DNA of 64,000 bases from Microvirga aerilata. Its GTDB lineage: Bacteria > Pseudomonadota > Alphaproteobacteria > Rhizobiales > Beijerinckiaceae. Location: contig NZ_JAEQMY010000010.1 of assembly GCF_016743775.1 (NCBI RefSeq), forward strand, positions 1-64,000, in the 5' to 3' direction. The position numbers and the translations under genes were made by a program. The notes beneath the pieces were generated by a model. That model was not told the DNA's origin and searched no databases. It worked only from the letters and a program-made list of their open reading frames with translations. Of this stretch, positions 44,502 through 53,166 are shown piece by piece; the stretch's first letter is position 1, and the number at the start of each line of letters is the position of its first letter.

Positions 44502-45257
44502 ATGGCGAAAGATCCGGTCCTGCCCGTCGACGACGAGGCCCGCGGGCTTGCAAAAAAGCTGATGCGGACCGTGCGCTCCGGCGCCCTTGCCACCAACGAT
44601 GCCGAAAGCGGCATCCCTTTCGCGAGCCTCGTGGCGGTCGGGTCCGATCTCGATGGGTCGCCCGTTCTCCTGACCTCGCAACTGTCGGTGCATACCCGGC
44701 TGATGGAGGCGGACCCGCGCTGCTCGCTGCTCCTGTCCGCCATCGGCAAGGGCGATCCGCTCGCCCACCCGCGCCTGACCCTGCTGGCCCGGGCGGAGCG
44801 GATCGAGCGCGGCTCCGAGCGGGACGGGCAGATCCGCCGCCGCTACCTGCTGCAGCATCCCAAGGCCGCGCTCTATGCGGACTTTCCCGACTTCGCCTTC
44901 TGGCGCCTTGCCGTCGCATCGGGCAGCCTCAATGGCGGCTTCGGGCGGGCCTACCGGATGACGGCGGAGGATCTGCTCACCGACATCTCCGGCTTCTTCG
45001 ATTTTTACGATTTCGAGGCCGGCGCCATCGAGCACATGAACGCTGACCACGCCGATGCGGTGGCGCTCTATGCCGCCCGGCTCTGCGGTGCGCGGGAAGG
45101 GGCGTGGCAGCTGATCGGGATCGATCCCGAGGGAATCCAGATGGCGCTGGGCGACGAGATCCTGCGCTTGCCCTTCCCAAAGCCCCTGTCAGGCCCGCAC
45201 GAAGTGCGCCCGATGCTCATCAAACTGGCGAACGAGGCTCGAAGCCGGGACGCGTGA
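44502..45257 (+). CDS. HugZ-family pyridoxamine 5'-phosphate oxidase-like protein
   Basis: The 251-residue protein has a split-barrel FMN-binding fold in the N-terminal part (RTVRSGALATNDAESGIPFA, SPVLLTSQLSVHTRLMEADP). A C-terminal DUF2470-type domain contains IEHMNADHADAVALYA. Relatives include heme-degrading or heme-binding HugZ proteins, so a role in heme or iron handling is possible; true PNPOx activity is unlikely. It is transcribed alone and converges with the cyclase gene nine bases away. The interval 44304-44501 holds no supported gene. Confidence 0.88.
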   Translation: MAKDPVLPVDDEARGLAKKLMRTVRSGALATNDAESGIPFASLVAVGSDLDGSPVLLTSQLSVHTRLMEADPRCSLLLSAIGKGDPLAHPRLTLLARAERIERGSERDGQIRRRYLLQHPKAALYADFPDFAFWRLAVASGSLNGGFGRAYRMTAEDLLTDISGFFDFYDFEAGAIEHMNADHADAVALYAARLCGAREGAWQLIGIDPEGIQMALGDEILRLPFPKPLSGPHEVRPMLIKLANEARSRDA

Positions 45258-45265
45258 AGCGGCGG

Positions 45266-47029
45266 TCACTCGGGAACGCCTGCGATCTGAAGCGCGTCGA
45301 GATAGCGCTGGGCAAAGGCCTGGTCGCGCCAGGGATTGATCTGCCGCTGCAGGCTCAGCGTATAGGTGGGAAAAGCCTCCATCAGGCGGCCGGCCGCCTT
45401 GCGTGCCTCGTCCAGTCGTCCAAGCCCTACGAGCGCTCCGATGACGACCCGGTAGGACGAGCCGTATCCTGGCATCTCGCGTAAGGCATCCTCGCCCCAT
45501 TTCAGCGCGTCCTCGTAGTGTTGGAGCATGAGGTAGCACATGCCGATTCCCGAGAGCGCGATCCCTTTTTCGGGGTCCACGGGGCTGAGGCGCATCGCCT
45601 TGTGGAAATGATCGATGCCGACGAGGGGGCGGCTCGCGTGGGTGTTCACCCATCCGCTGCTCGTGTAGCTCTGGGCCGAGTTCGGGTTGAGATAAAGCGA
45701 GCGCTCGATGGCGCCCAGCGCCGCCTCGTATTCCTTCGCGCTGTAGGCGAGAACCTGCGCGGCAAACCGCAGGCTCGTCGGATCGTCGCGCGCCTCGGAC
45801 ATTACCTCGCGCGCCATGCGGATCGCCACGCGAATATCGTCCGGCTCGTGCCAGCACTGGCTCACCGAGATGCTGCGGATATAGGCGCCGAGCGCTTTGG
45901 CCAGGGTGAAGTTGGGATCGATGCTCAAGGCCTCGTTCGTCAGCTTGCGCACATCGGCAAAGCCCTCCTGGGTCATCTTGTAGAAGCAGGGCAGGGCGCG
46001 CAGGTACAGGTCGTAGGCGCTGACGTAGTCGGTCGGCTTGTTGTGAGCCTGCCGGATTTCCTCCAGCCGGATGCTGGGCTCGACCGCGCCCACGACGCTC
46101 TCCGTGATCCGGTCCTGCAATTCGAAGATGTCGTTCATGTCCCCGTCGAAGCGGTCGGCCCAGACATGGTGCCCGGTGATCGCATCGATCAGCTGGCCGA
46201 CGATGCGAACCCGCGTGCCCGCCTTCCGGATGCTCCCTTCCAGAACGTATTGCACGCCCAGCTCGCGGGAGACCTGGCGCACGTCGACGGCCCGCCCCTT
46301 GTAGGTGAAGGAGGAGTTTCGAGCGATCACGAAGAAGGACTTCACCCGGCTCAGACCCGTGATGATGTCCTCCACCAGACCATCCGCGAAATACTCCTGC
46401 TGCGGGTCTCCGCTCAGGTTCGTGAAAGGGAGAACCGCGATCGAGGGCTTGTCGGGAAGCGGCAGGGGCTTGGCGTATTCCGGGAGCGCCGGTGCGAGGG
46501 ATCTCGTCTTGAGGGCGTAAGCCCTGACCGGCTCTTCCATGTTCTTCACCTTCTGCGGCCCCATATCGCTGAATGCGAAGGGCAGGAGCTTGCGCACGGA
46601 ATGATAGGCCGCCTCCGAGACGCAGATGCAGCCGGGATGGGCGAGCTCCTGCAGACGGGCGGCGACGTTGACGCCGTCGCCGAGAAGATCGCCGCCCTGA
46701 ACCGCCACGTCGCCCACATGCACGCCGATGCGGAACTGGAGGCGTCGGCCCTCCGGCGCATGATCGAGCTGCTCCTGGATTTCGACAGCGCATTGGATCG
46801 CGTCGACGGCGCTGGGGAACTCGGCCAGGATGCTGTCGCCGGCTGTGTTGGCGATGCGGCCCCCATGCTCGCCGATGAGGCCGTCCATGATCGCGCGATG
46901 GGCCGCGAGGGTACGAAGCGTCCCAACCTCGTCGGCCTCCATGAGCCGCGAGTAGCCTGCCACGTCGGCGGCAAAGAGAGCCGCCAGCCGCCGCTCGACC
47001 TTCTGCTTCTGCGGGCTCATCGGATTCAT
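45266..47029 (-). CDS. class III adenylate cyclase with TolB-like and TPR domains
   Basis: The ATG at 47029 follows GAGGATCCC; an in-frame TTG five codons earlier lacks a site. The 587-residue protein has a cyclase domain (about 15-180) with both metal Asp residues (FAADVAGYSRLM, NTAGDSILAEFP) and the Asn-Arg pair in GVNVAARLQEL. A TolB-like segment follows (about 200-330, PSIAVLPFTNLSGDPQQEYF), then TPR-like helices to the end. This layout is common in rhizobia, which have many such cyclases. It shares its catalytic domain type with the protein at 13933-14958. Confidence 0.92.
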   Translation of the reverse strand: MNPMSPQKQKVERRLAALFAADVAGYSRLMEADEVGTLRTLAAHRAIMDGLIGEHGGRIANTAGDSILAEFPSAVDAIQCAVEIQEQLDHAPEGRRLQFRIGVHVGDVAVQGGDLLGDGVNVAARLQELAHPGCICVSEAAYHSVRKLLPFAFSDMGPQKVKNMEEPVRAYALKTRSLAPALPEYAKPLPLPDKPSIAVLPFTNLSGDPQQEYFADGLVEDIITGLSRVKSFFVIARNSSFTYKGRAVDVRQVSRELGVQYVLEGSIRKAGTRVRIVGQLIDAITGHHVWADRFDGDMNDIFELQDRITESVVGAVEPSIRLEEIRQAHNKPTDYVSAYDLYLRALPCFYKMTQEGFADVRKLTNEALSIDPNFTLAKALGAYIRSISVSQCWHEPDDIRVAIRMAREVMSEARDDPTSLRFAAQVLAYSAKEYEAALGAIERSLYLNPNSAQSYTSSGWVNTHASRPLVGIDHFHKAMRLSPVDPEKGIALSGIGMCYLMLQHYEDALKWGEDALREMPGYGSSYRVVIGALVGLGRLDEARKAAGRLMEAFPTYTLSLQRQINPWRDQAFAQRYLDALQIAGVPE

Positions 47030-47269
47030 GGGATCCTCAGCCAACCGCTTGAGCCCCCATACTGCTGCCGATCGGAGGGGTAGTCCAGCCTGCTATGACG
47101 CAAGGGAAAACTCGAAGGCGGGGCAGGAGGGTTACCGGGTAAGGTTCTGGTCATCCGGATGGGACACAATGGACCCTGGCCTTGATGCGTCCGTGACGGC
47201 ATCGAGGCCAAGGATCGGGCAAGATGCCAGCCTGCACGATCTGCCGATCCTCCGAGCCCGCAGAATGAA

Positions 47270-48184
47270 ATGCCTTCTTCCGCCGCTCCTGCCCGCACCC
47301 GGTCCGCTCTTGCCGCCATTGCCGATGCGGGCGTGAGCTTTTCGCGCAACGATGGCCTGGCCATGGCCAGTCATGTGGCCCTGTCGCTGGTGATCGCGCT
47401 GTTTCCCTTTCTGGTTTGCGTTGCGGCGCTCGCGGCCTTTCTCGGCGCTGGCCGTATCTCCACGCAGATCGTCCATCTGCTCTTCGACTTCTGGCCCGAA
47501 GGGGTGGCGGGTCCCCTGGCCCGCGAGGCCGACAAGGGTCTTGTCCCACGCCGGAACGTGCTGACGATCAGCGCGGTCCTGACCTTGCTCGTTGCCACGA
47601 ACGGGGTCGAGAGCCTACGGGTCGCCCTGTGCCGGGCCTACCGGGTCGAGCGGTTCCGGCCCTGGTGGCAGGCGAGGCTAATCGGCGTGGGCTTCATCCT
47701 GATCGGAGCCGCAGCCCTCGTCGCCTCGTCGGTGCTGGTGGTGCTCTGGCCTTCGATCTGGCGCACGGCCGTGTCCTACATGCCGGATCTGAGAGCCCTG
47801 CGTCCAACCTATGACGTGGTCCGCTACGCGCTTGCGTCCATCGTGCTGGTGGCGGGCCTTGCCGCAACCCATCTCTGGCTGCCCGACACCCGCCGGCGCC
47901 TGACGGATGTGGTGCCGGGTGTTGCCGCCACCCTGGTTCTCTGGCTCGTGGGCGCGACCCTTTATGGCGAGTTCCTGGCCAACGTCACCCATGTGAAGGC
48001 CACCTATGCGGGCCTCGCGGGCATTCTCACGGTCCTCATCTTCCTGCAGATCTCAGCGGCGATCTTCATCTTCGGGGCCGAGGTCAACGCGGCCTTGCGC
48101 CGACGGAAATCACCGGCGGACGAGGCGCCGGGCGGGCGATCCGCCCCTCTCCTCGCGGAGCCGGCCCCCCTGGTCCAACCCTGA
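47270..48184 (+). CDS. YihY/BrkB-family inner-membrane protein
   Basis: The 304-residue protein has about six membrane helices, with the family pattern NDGLAMASHVALSLVIALFP early, WWQARLIGVGFILIGAA in the middle, and YAGLAGILTVLIFLQISAAI near the end. The hydrophilic C-terminus is Ala/Pro-rich. Despite old names (ribonuclease BN, BrkB) the family's function is unsettled. It is transcribed alone. Confidence 0.88.
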   Translation: MPSSAAPARTRSALAAIADAGVSFSRNDGLAMASHVALSLVIALFPFLVCVAALAAFLGAGRISTQIVHLLFDFWPEGVAGPLAREADKGLVPRRNVLTISAVLTLLVATNGVESLRVALCRAYRVERFRPWWQARLIGVGFILIGAAALVASSVLVVLWPSIWRTAVSYMPDLRALRPTYDVVRYALASIVLVAGLAATHLWLPDTRRRLTDVVPGVAATLVLWLVGATLYGEFLANVTHVKATYAGLAGILTVLIFLQISAAIFIFGAEVNAALRRRKSPADEAPGGRSAPLLAEPAPLVQP

Positions 48185-48208
48185 CGGGCGGCCGCCGCTG
48201 CAGTGGCC

Positions 48209-48373
48209 TCAGGCGCTGACGCCCTCGTCCTGCTTCTTCTCGCAATCCCGCTTGGGTGTTTGCTGCGGAGCCGGGCTGCTCTGGGCGACGACCGTGTTGT
48301 CGGCAGGGGCCTCCGTCGCAAGGGACGGAAGGGCCAAGGCTGTGAGGACGGCAAGGGAGAGGGCACGAAGCAT
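48209..48373 (-). CDS. small exported protein (54 residues)
   Basis: The frame opens with a clear signal peptide, MLRALSLAVLTALALPSLA, followed by a short Pro/Gln-rich mature part (QSSPAPQQTPKRDCEKKQDE) with one Cys. AGGAAC lies seven bases ahead of the ATG. No family is known. It ends 25 bases from the convergent YihY gene. Confidence 0.55.
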   Translation of the reverse strand: MLRALSLAVLTALALPSLATEAPADNTVVAQSSPAPQQTPKRDCEKKQDEGVSA

Positions 48374-48479
48374 GTCTGTCGTTCCTTGGTCGAAGCGACC
48401 CGATGGTAGTGCCGGGCAGGCCCGGTGACCAGCCCGTTTCGGGAGGCTCCTGATTTCGTGAATGAGGTTCTCAGACCCC

Positions 48480-48515
48480 CTTGAAAACCGGAAAAATCGT
48501 TCCTAACATTATAAT
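48480..48515 (+). promoter_or_regulatory. heat-shock (sigma-32 type) promoter
   Basis: CTTGAAA at 48480-48486 matches the sigma-32 -35 box. CCTAACATTATAAT begins about 15 bases later as the -10 region. It lies ahead of the ROSE-like leader and the hsp20 gene. Confidence 0.55.
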
Positions 48516-48519
48516 TGCC

Positions 48520-48603
48520 GAGGCCTTTCAAAGGCTTGGCGTTGCGGGCGCCGGCGGGTGTCCGGCGCTGTCATGTCCATGTTGCTCAATGGAGGATATG
48601 GTT
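48520..48603 (+). promoter_or_regulatory. ROSE-type RNA thermometer
   Basis: The leader before the hsp20 start contains hairpins GCCTTT/AAGGC and GCGCCGG/CCGGCGC, then TTGCTC (48582-48587) and GAGGA (48592-48596). TTGCTC pairs with GAGGA if the G is bulged, the hallmark of ROSE elements, and hides the ribosome-binding site at low temperature. Confidence 0.7.
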
Positions 48604-49092
48604 ATGAGATCAGCCTTCGATTTCTCACCCCTGTATCGCTCGACGGTCGGCTACGACCGTCTGCTCGACATGCTCGATCAAACCGCCCAGGTCGAGCCCA
48701 TGACCAACTGGCCGCCCTACAACATCGAGAAGGCGGGCGAGGACCAGTACGTCATCACCATGGCCATCGCCGGCTTCTCGCCCGATGAGATCGAGCTGAC
48801 CCAGAAAGAGAGCCAGCTTCTGGTCACGGGCCAGAAAAAGGGCTCTGAAGAGGGCAAGCAGTACCTGCATCGCGGGATCGCGACCCGCGCCTTCAAGCAG
48901 ACCTTCAATCTGGCCGACCATGTGAAGGTCACCGGTGCGAGCCTGGAGAACGGCCTGCTGACGGTGGATCTCAAGCGCGAGGTGCCCGAAGCGCTCAAGC
49001 CCCGCCGGATCGAGATCAATTCCGGCCATGGGGTGAAGAGCTTGAACCAGGGCAGCCGCCCCCAGCAGATCGAGCACGGCAAAGCCGCTTAA
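48604..49092 (+). CDS. Hsp20 (IbpA-type) small heat-shock protein
   Basis: The 162-residue protein has an alpha-crystallin domain (about residues 35-130): YNIEKAGEDQYVITMAIAGF, SPDEIELTQKESQLLVTGQK and the AxxxxGLLTVDL-type ENGLLTVDLKREVP. It begins MRSAFDFSPLYRSTVGYDRL, typical of rhizobial class A sHsps. GGAGG lies eight bases ahead of the ATG. It holds unfolding proteins during heat stress. Control by a sigma-32 promoter and a ROSE thermometer is indicated upstream. Confidence 0.92.
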   Translation: MRSAFDFSPLYRSTVGYDRLLDMLDQTAQVEPMTNWPPYNIEKAGEDQYVITMAIAGFSPDEIELTQKESQLLVTGQKKGSEEGKQYLHRGIATRAFKQTFNLADHVKVTGASLENGLLTVDLKREVPEALKPRRIEINSGHGVKSLNQGSRPQQIEHGKAA

Positions 49093-49112
49093 GCCCTGAT
49101 CATCGAAAACCC

Positions 49113-49139
49113 TCGGCGCCGGCAGGCCTCCGGCGCCGA
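49113..49139 (+). terminator. intercistronic hairpin
   Basis: TCGGCGCCGG and CCGGCGCCGA flank a seven-base loop, a perfect ten-base stem between the two hsp20 genes. There is no T-run, so it may stabilise the upstream mRNA or attenuate rather than end transcription. Confidence 0.45.
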
Positions 49140-49172
49140 ACCCACCTGTCTACGGGAAAGGAGGAAGACACC

Positions 49173-49688
49173 ATGAACATGCGCGATCTCATCCCCTGGG
49201 GTCGCAACCAGCAGACGACCCCGAGCCGCTATCGCGACGAGGGCGATCCCTTCATGACCCTGCACCGCGAGATGAACCGGCTCTTCGACGATGTTTTCCG
49301 GGGCTTCGACACGATGCCGCTGGCCTCCATGGGCCGCATGGCAGGCTGGCCGCAGGTGGAAGTCGTCGAAACCGACAAGAGCATTCGCGTGTCGGCAGAG
49401 CTGCCGGGCCTCGACGGCAAGGATGTCGAGGTGCTGATGCATGACGGCGTTCTGACCATCCGCGGCGAGAAGAAGTCCGAGATCGAGGACAAGGAGCGCG
49501 CTTTCAGCGAGCGCTATTACGGCCGCTTCGAGCGCCGCATCCACCTCGGCGAGGCGGTCGAGGAGGACAAGGTCGACGCCACCTTCGAGAATGGCGTTCT
49601 CACCGTGACCCTGCCCCGATCGGCTCAGACGAGCGCGCAGGTGAAGCGTATCGCCATCAACCATGCGGGCGAGAAGACCAAGCATTAG
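49173..49688 (+). CDS. Hsp20 family small heat-shock protein
   Basis: The 171-residue protein starts MNMRDLIPWGRNQQ after an excellent AAGGAGGAAG site. The alpha-crystallin domain (about residues 60-160) has QVEVVETDKSIRVSAELPGL and ENGVLTVTLPRS. It resembles HspC/class B-type proteins with an acidic N-terminal helix (LHREMNRLFDDVFRGF). It lies 80 bases after the first hsp20, with a hairpin between, and lacks a ROSE leader of its own. Confidence 0.93.
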   Translation: MNMRDLIPWGRNQQTTPSRYRDEGDPFMTLHREMNRLFDDVFRGFDTMPLASMGRMAGWPQVEVVETDKSIRVSAELPGLDGKDVEVLMHDGVLTIRGEKKSEIEDKERAFSERYYGRFERRIHLGEAVEEDKVDATFENGVLTVTLPRSAQTSAQVKRIAINHAGEKTKH

Positions 49689-49699
49689 CCGCCCGCAAC

Positions 49700-49723
49700 G
49701 GGCGCCCGGTCGTCCGGGCGCCC
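49700..49723 (+). terminator. hairpin after the second hsp20 gene
   Basis: GGGCGCCCGG and CCGGGCGCCC form a perfect ten-base stem with a TCGT loop, twelve bases after the stop. It lacks a T-run, so it may be a stabiliser or a partial terminator. Confidence 0.45.
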
Positions 49724-49749
49724 TGTCGGCTCATCGAGGAAGGGATCGG

Positions 49750-50163
49750 ATGAACCAACTGACACCTACCGACCGCTGCCCCGGAAACACCGGCATGCAG
49801 GGTTGCGCGCCTGCGGCCGATCCGCCGTCCATCGCGACACCGTCCTATGCGGAGGCCCTGGTCGAGCCCGCAGGGGTGTTCGGGAGCCCTGCCGAGGTGG
49901 TCGCGCATCCCTGGTTCACCGCACAGGAGAAGCGCACCATCCTGCTGTCATGGGCGCGGGACGAGCTCGTCCTCGAACAGGTGGCGAACGGGATCCTGCC
50001 CGAGCTGAAGCCGAGGTCCCGGATCGATGCGGTCGTCGAGGCATTGTCGCGTTTCGATCCGCGGGCGGCGGCCGAATATGATGCCGCGGCCGGTGCAATC
50101 AGGACGCGGAAGCTGCGTCGGGCGGGCTCGCGTCTTGCCAGGCTCAGGGCGAGGCGTGCATGA
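49750..50163 (+). CDS. conserved hypothetical protein downstream of hsp20
   Basis: The 137-residue protein begins MNQLTPTDRCPG and contains SPAEVVAHPWFTAQEKRTIL, LSWARDELVLEQVANGILPE and KPRSRIDAVVEALSRFDP. The helical core is of a type seen in rhizobial heat-shock clusters but has no assigned function. CGAGGAAGGG lies ahead of the ATG. Its 3' end overlaps the convergent sigma factor gene by 20 bases. Confidence 0.65.
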   Translation: MNQLTPTDRCPGNTGMQGCAPAADPPSIATPSYAEALVEPAGVFGSPAEVVAHPWFTAQEKRTILLSWARDELVLEQVANGILPELKPRSRIDAVVEALSRFDPRAAAEYDAAAGAIRTRKLRRAGSRLARLRARRA

Positions 50164-50695
50164 ACAGGGCGGCCTTCACGAGGCCGTCCGGGCCGAGATC
50201 GTCGCTCGTGTCGAACTTCATCATCTCGGCCAGGCGATTGCGGGCGCGGTTGATCCGGCTCTTGATGGTGCCGATGTTGGTGCCGCAGATCCGCGCCGCA
50301 TCCTCGTAGGACAGGCCCTCGGCGCTGACCAGAAGGAGCGCCTCACGCTGGTCCACGGGGAGCTTGCTCAAGGCCTTCAGCATATCTGTGAAATCGAGCC
50401 GCGCGCCCTGCTCGGGCATGACGGCCACCTTCTCGGCCCAGGTTCCCTCCGGATCCTCGACCTCGCGCTTGCTCCTGCGAGCCTGGGTGAGGAAGTCGTT
50501 GCGCAGGATGGTGAAAAGCCAGGCCTGCATGCTGGTGCCGGGCTGGAACTTGTCGAAATTGCTCAAGCCTTTGAGCAGGGTGTTCTGCACCAGGTCGTCG
50601 GCCCTGTCGACGCTGCCGCACAAGGAGATGGCGAAAGCCCGCAGATGAGGGATGGAAGCCAGCATCTGCTGCTTCAGGGAGTTTTCGACTGACAC
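50144..50695 (-). CDS. EcfG-type sigma factor (second copy)
   Basis: The 183-residue protein has region 2 (IPHLRAFAISLCGSVDRADD, GTSMQAWLFTILRNDFLTQA) and region 4 (LPVDQREALLLVSAEGLSYE, NIGTIKSRINRARNRLAEMM), the same plan as the sigma factor at 12816-13358. No nepR-like gene precedes it and no EcfG promoter was found upstream. It may be a paralogue with its own regulation, or depend on a NepR encoded elsewhere. A response regulator lies divergently 395 bases away. Confidence 0.9.
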   Translation of the reverse strand: MSVENSLKQQMLASIPHLRAFAISLCGSVDRADDLVQNTLLKGLSNFDKFQPGTSMQAWLFTILRNDFLTQARRSKREVEDPEGTWAEKVAVMPEQGARLDFTDMLKALSKLPVDQREALLLVSAEGLSYEDAARICGTNIGTIKSRINRARNRLAEMMKFDTSDDLGPDGLVKAALFMHASP

Positions 50696-51090
50696 TCTTC
50701 CAACCCCTTCCAGCTTGGACCTGAAGAAGACCCTGCCTGAGCACCTGCCGCATTAACCTATGCGAAGCCTGGCCTTAATCCGTCAGGGAGCCATTGCAAG
50801 CGATCCGGGAGACGTGTGGGGCCGCTCTTGCTGGCGTCAGGTCGTGCTGCTTGCCGTACGCACCTTAGGGGAGATTGGGAACAGCGTCCATGATCAATCC
50901 TGCGGCAGCCCAAGCGCAAGGAGCCCACCTGCGGCCAAGATTTACATGAGTCAATGAACCTGCCTGAAAATGAAGGTATGAAGGTTTATCTATCGGGGAC
51001 GCTATCCACTCCTCGCCCTGCAGGCATTCCGGCTGCCGCCTTTCGGTGATGCCCTTCCCCCGTCAAGCAAGGCACCGGACAATGGACATC
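50696..51090. other. 395-base interval between divergent sigma factor and response regulator
   Basis: No gene or consensus EcfG site could be found. GGAACAGCGTCC at about 50878 has a -35-like GGAAC but no CGTT at the right spacing. Confidence 0.4.
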
Positions 51091-51492
51091 ATGGCTCAAA
51101 CACGCTGCATGATTGTAGAAGACCAGGCGCTGATCGGCATGTCCCTGGAGGCCTCCCTGGAGGAGGCCGGTTTCCAGGTAGCCGGCGTCTTCATGAGCAA
51201 TGCCCAAGCCCTGCAGTGGCTTGAGGGCAATGCACCCGACATTGCGGTGCTCGACATCATGATCAAGGATGGAACCTCCCTGGAGGTCGCCCGCGCCTTG
51301 AAAAGCCTCGGCGTTCCTTTCGCCATCTATTCCGGGCTGCCGCCCAAGGCCGACTGCCCGCCGGAGCTGCGGGACGTGCCATGGCTGGAAAAGCCCGTAA
51401 GCCGAGAATCCCTGCTGAGCGTTCTCGGTCGGCTTGCCGTTCCGGCAGGCGAGGAGATCACCTTGCCCCCGGATCCGCTGTCGAAGCCTTGA
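51091..51492 (+). CDS. single-domain response regulator
   Basis: The 133-residue receiver has the acidic residues in MIVEDQALIG, the phospho-acceptor Asp in AVLDIMIKDG, the switch Ser in FAIYSG, and Lys-Pro in WLEKPVS. It is a paralogue of the regulator at 1440-1817, which also has only a receiver. No kinase is adjacent. By analogy it may relay or drain phosphate among the HWE kinases. Confidence 0.88.
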   Translation: MAQTRCMIVEDQALIGMSLEASLEEAGFQVAGVFMSNAQALQWLEGNAPDIAVLDIMIKDGTSLEVARALKSLGVPFAIYSGLPPKADCPPELRDVPWLEKPVSRESLLSVLGRLAVPAGEEITLPPDPLSKP

Positions 51493-51704
51493 TCTCCCCT
51501 TGGATGCTGATCTCTTACGCCCCCCTGACGGTTCTTCGGGCGTGGCGGGGTCGTTTGCCCTCATGGGCAGGCGTTCGGTTTGCTGTCGGGTTCCGTCAAG
51601 CAGCCGCCATCCGGAAGACCCCGTCCGTTGCGGGGCTTTTCTCATGCGTTGAAGATGCCGCCGAGACAGGTTAGAGCCTGTTTAGGCGCATTTTTGGATC
51701 CTCC

Positions 51705-52319
51705 ATGACAACACGCTTTCACCGCGGCGACCTGCCGGCGGATTACCAGCCCGGTCCTGCCATCGCGATCGATACCGAGACGCTTGGCCTCAACCCGCAC
51801 CGGGACAGGCTCTGCGTGGTTCAGATCTCGAGGGGTGACGGCACCGCGGACGTGGTGCAGATCGTCCGGGACAGCCCACTGCCGGAAAACCTGATCCGCG
51901 TCCTGTCCGATGAGAGCGTGCTTAAGATCTTCCACTACGCCCGCTTCGATCTCGCGGTGCTGTTCCATACCTTCGGGGTGATGCCGCGCCCGGTCTACTG
52001 CACCAAGGTGGCCTCCCGGCTCGTGCGCACCTATACCGACCGGCACGGTTTGAAGGAGCTGGTGCGCGAGCAGCTCGGCGTGGAGCTGTCCAAGCAGCAG
52101 CAATCCTCGGACTGGGGAGCCGAAACCCTGACCCAGGCCCAGCTCGACTATGCCGCCTCCGACGTGCTGCATCTGCATGCCCTGAAGGACAAGCTCGACC
52201 GAATGCTGGAGCGGGAGAACAGGCTCGGCATCGCCCATCAATGCTTCAGCTTCCTGCCGACCCGGGCCCAGCTCGATCTTCTCGGCTGGCCGGACACGGA
52301 TATTTTCGCCCATTCTTGA
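51705..52319 (+). CDS. rnd: ribonuclease D-type 3'-5' exonuclease
   Basis: The 204-residue protein has the DEDDy motifs: AIDTETLGL, HYARFDLAVLF and YAASDVLHLHAL with the Tyr and Asp. Only the exonuclease domain is present; the C-terminal HRDC domains of the E. coli enzyme are absent, as in many alphaproteobacterial forms. It likely trims tRNA or other structured RNA 3' ends. It lies just upstream of the lpt genes, a conserved neighbourhood. Confidence 0.9.
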   Translation: MTTRFHRGDLPADYQPGPAIAIDTETLGLNPHRDRLCVVQISRGDGTADVVQIVRDSPLPENLIRVLSDESVLKIFHYARFDLAVLFHTFGVMPRPVYCTKVASRLVRTYTDRHGLKELVREQLGVELSKQQQSSDWGAETLTQAQLDYAASDVLHLHALKDKLDRMLERENRLGIAHQCFSFLPTRAQLDLLGWPDTDIFAHS

Positions 52320-52449
52320 CGGGCGCTTAAACTTTCGCCCATAAAACATATCTATCCGTCATAACATCGCCATGACCGTGGGTCATGGGGCCGTGCCGAG
52401 GGTTAGGCGGAAGGGATTGAACACAGTGGCGGGAATTCAGGGCACCACG

Positions 52450-53166
52450 ATGCATGACGGCCCGGCCTCGAGGCCGGCCGTGCGATCGCGCGCCTTCAGC
52501 AAGGCTCGCCGGCATTCCCGCTGGGTTCGCTTCGCCAAGGTTGCCATTCCGCTCGGCTCCATTCTGGGCATGGCAGGGGTCGGCTTCGTGATCTATTACG
52601 ACCCATTCCGGAAGATCGAGAATCTGAGCTTCGGCTCCATCGGCGTCAGCGGCACCAATGTCACCATGGAAAGCCCTAAGCTGACCGGCTTCAAGAACGA
52701 CAACCGCCCCTATGAGGTAACCGCGAGCGCAGCCACGCAGGACGTGCGCAAGCCCAATTTCGTTCAGCTCAAGGACCTGAAGGCCCGCATCGTGACCGAC
52801 GAGCGCGGCAGCGTCGCAAGGCTTCAGGCCTCCTCCGGGGTTCTGGATACCCAGAAGGAGCAGATGAGGCTGCGCGAGAACATCCTCGTCACCACTGACG
52901 GGGGTCATGAGGTCAAGCTCCGGACGGCTTTCGTGCGCTTCAAGGCGGGCACGGTCACGTCCAACGACCCTGTGACGGTATCATTCACCAACGGTCAGAT
53001 TCAGGCAGAAGGCCTCAAGGTCACCGAGAACGGCAAGGTCATGAGCTTTGCGGGCCGCGTGCGCACGGTCTTCGAGCCCACATCGGAATCCACCCCACCC
53101 GCCCCGGAAGCTGCTGGCACGGGCTCCGCAGCTCCCCCAGCCCAACAGACAAGTATCCGTCCATGA
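52450..53166 (+). CDS. lptC: LPS export protein LptC
   Basis: From the ATG at 52450 the protein has 238 residues: a basic cytoplasmic start, one membrane anchor (about 32-52, VAIPLGSILGMAGVGFVIYY) and a periplasmic beta-jellyroll (VTMESPKLTGFKNDNRPYEV, then LDTQKEQMRLRENI). The C-terminus is Ala/Pro-rich. LptC links the inner-membrane LptBFG to LptA in the LPS bridge. It overlaps lptA by four bases (ATGA). Confidence 0.88.
   Translation: MHDGPASRPAVRSRAFSKARRHSRWVRFAKVAIPLGSILGMAGVGFVIYYDPFRKIENLSFGSIGVSGTNVTMESPKLTGFKNDNRPYEVTASAATQDVRKPNFVQLKDLKARIVTDERGSVARLQASSGVLDTQKEQMRLRENILVTTDGGHEVKLRTAFVRFKAGTVTSNDPVTVSFTNGQIQAEGLKVTENGKVMSFAGRVRTVFEPTSESTPPAPEAAGTGSAAPPAQQTSIRP

Noticed and set aside
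45518..47083. Long plus-strand frame of 521 codons opposite the cyclase-TPR gene
   Set aside because: It lacks any family motif, and the minus strand encodes a complete cyclase.
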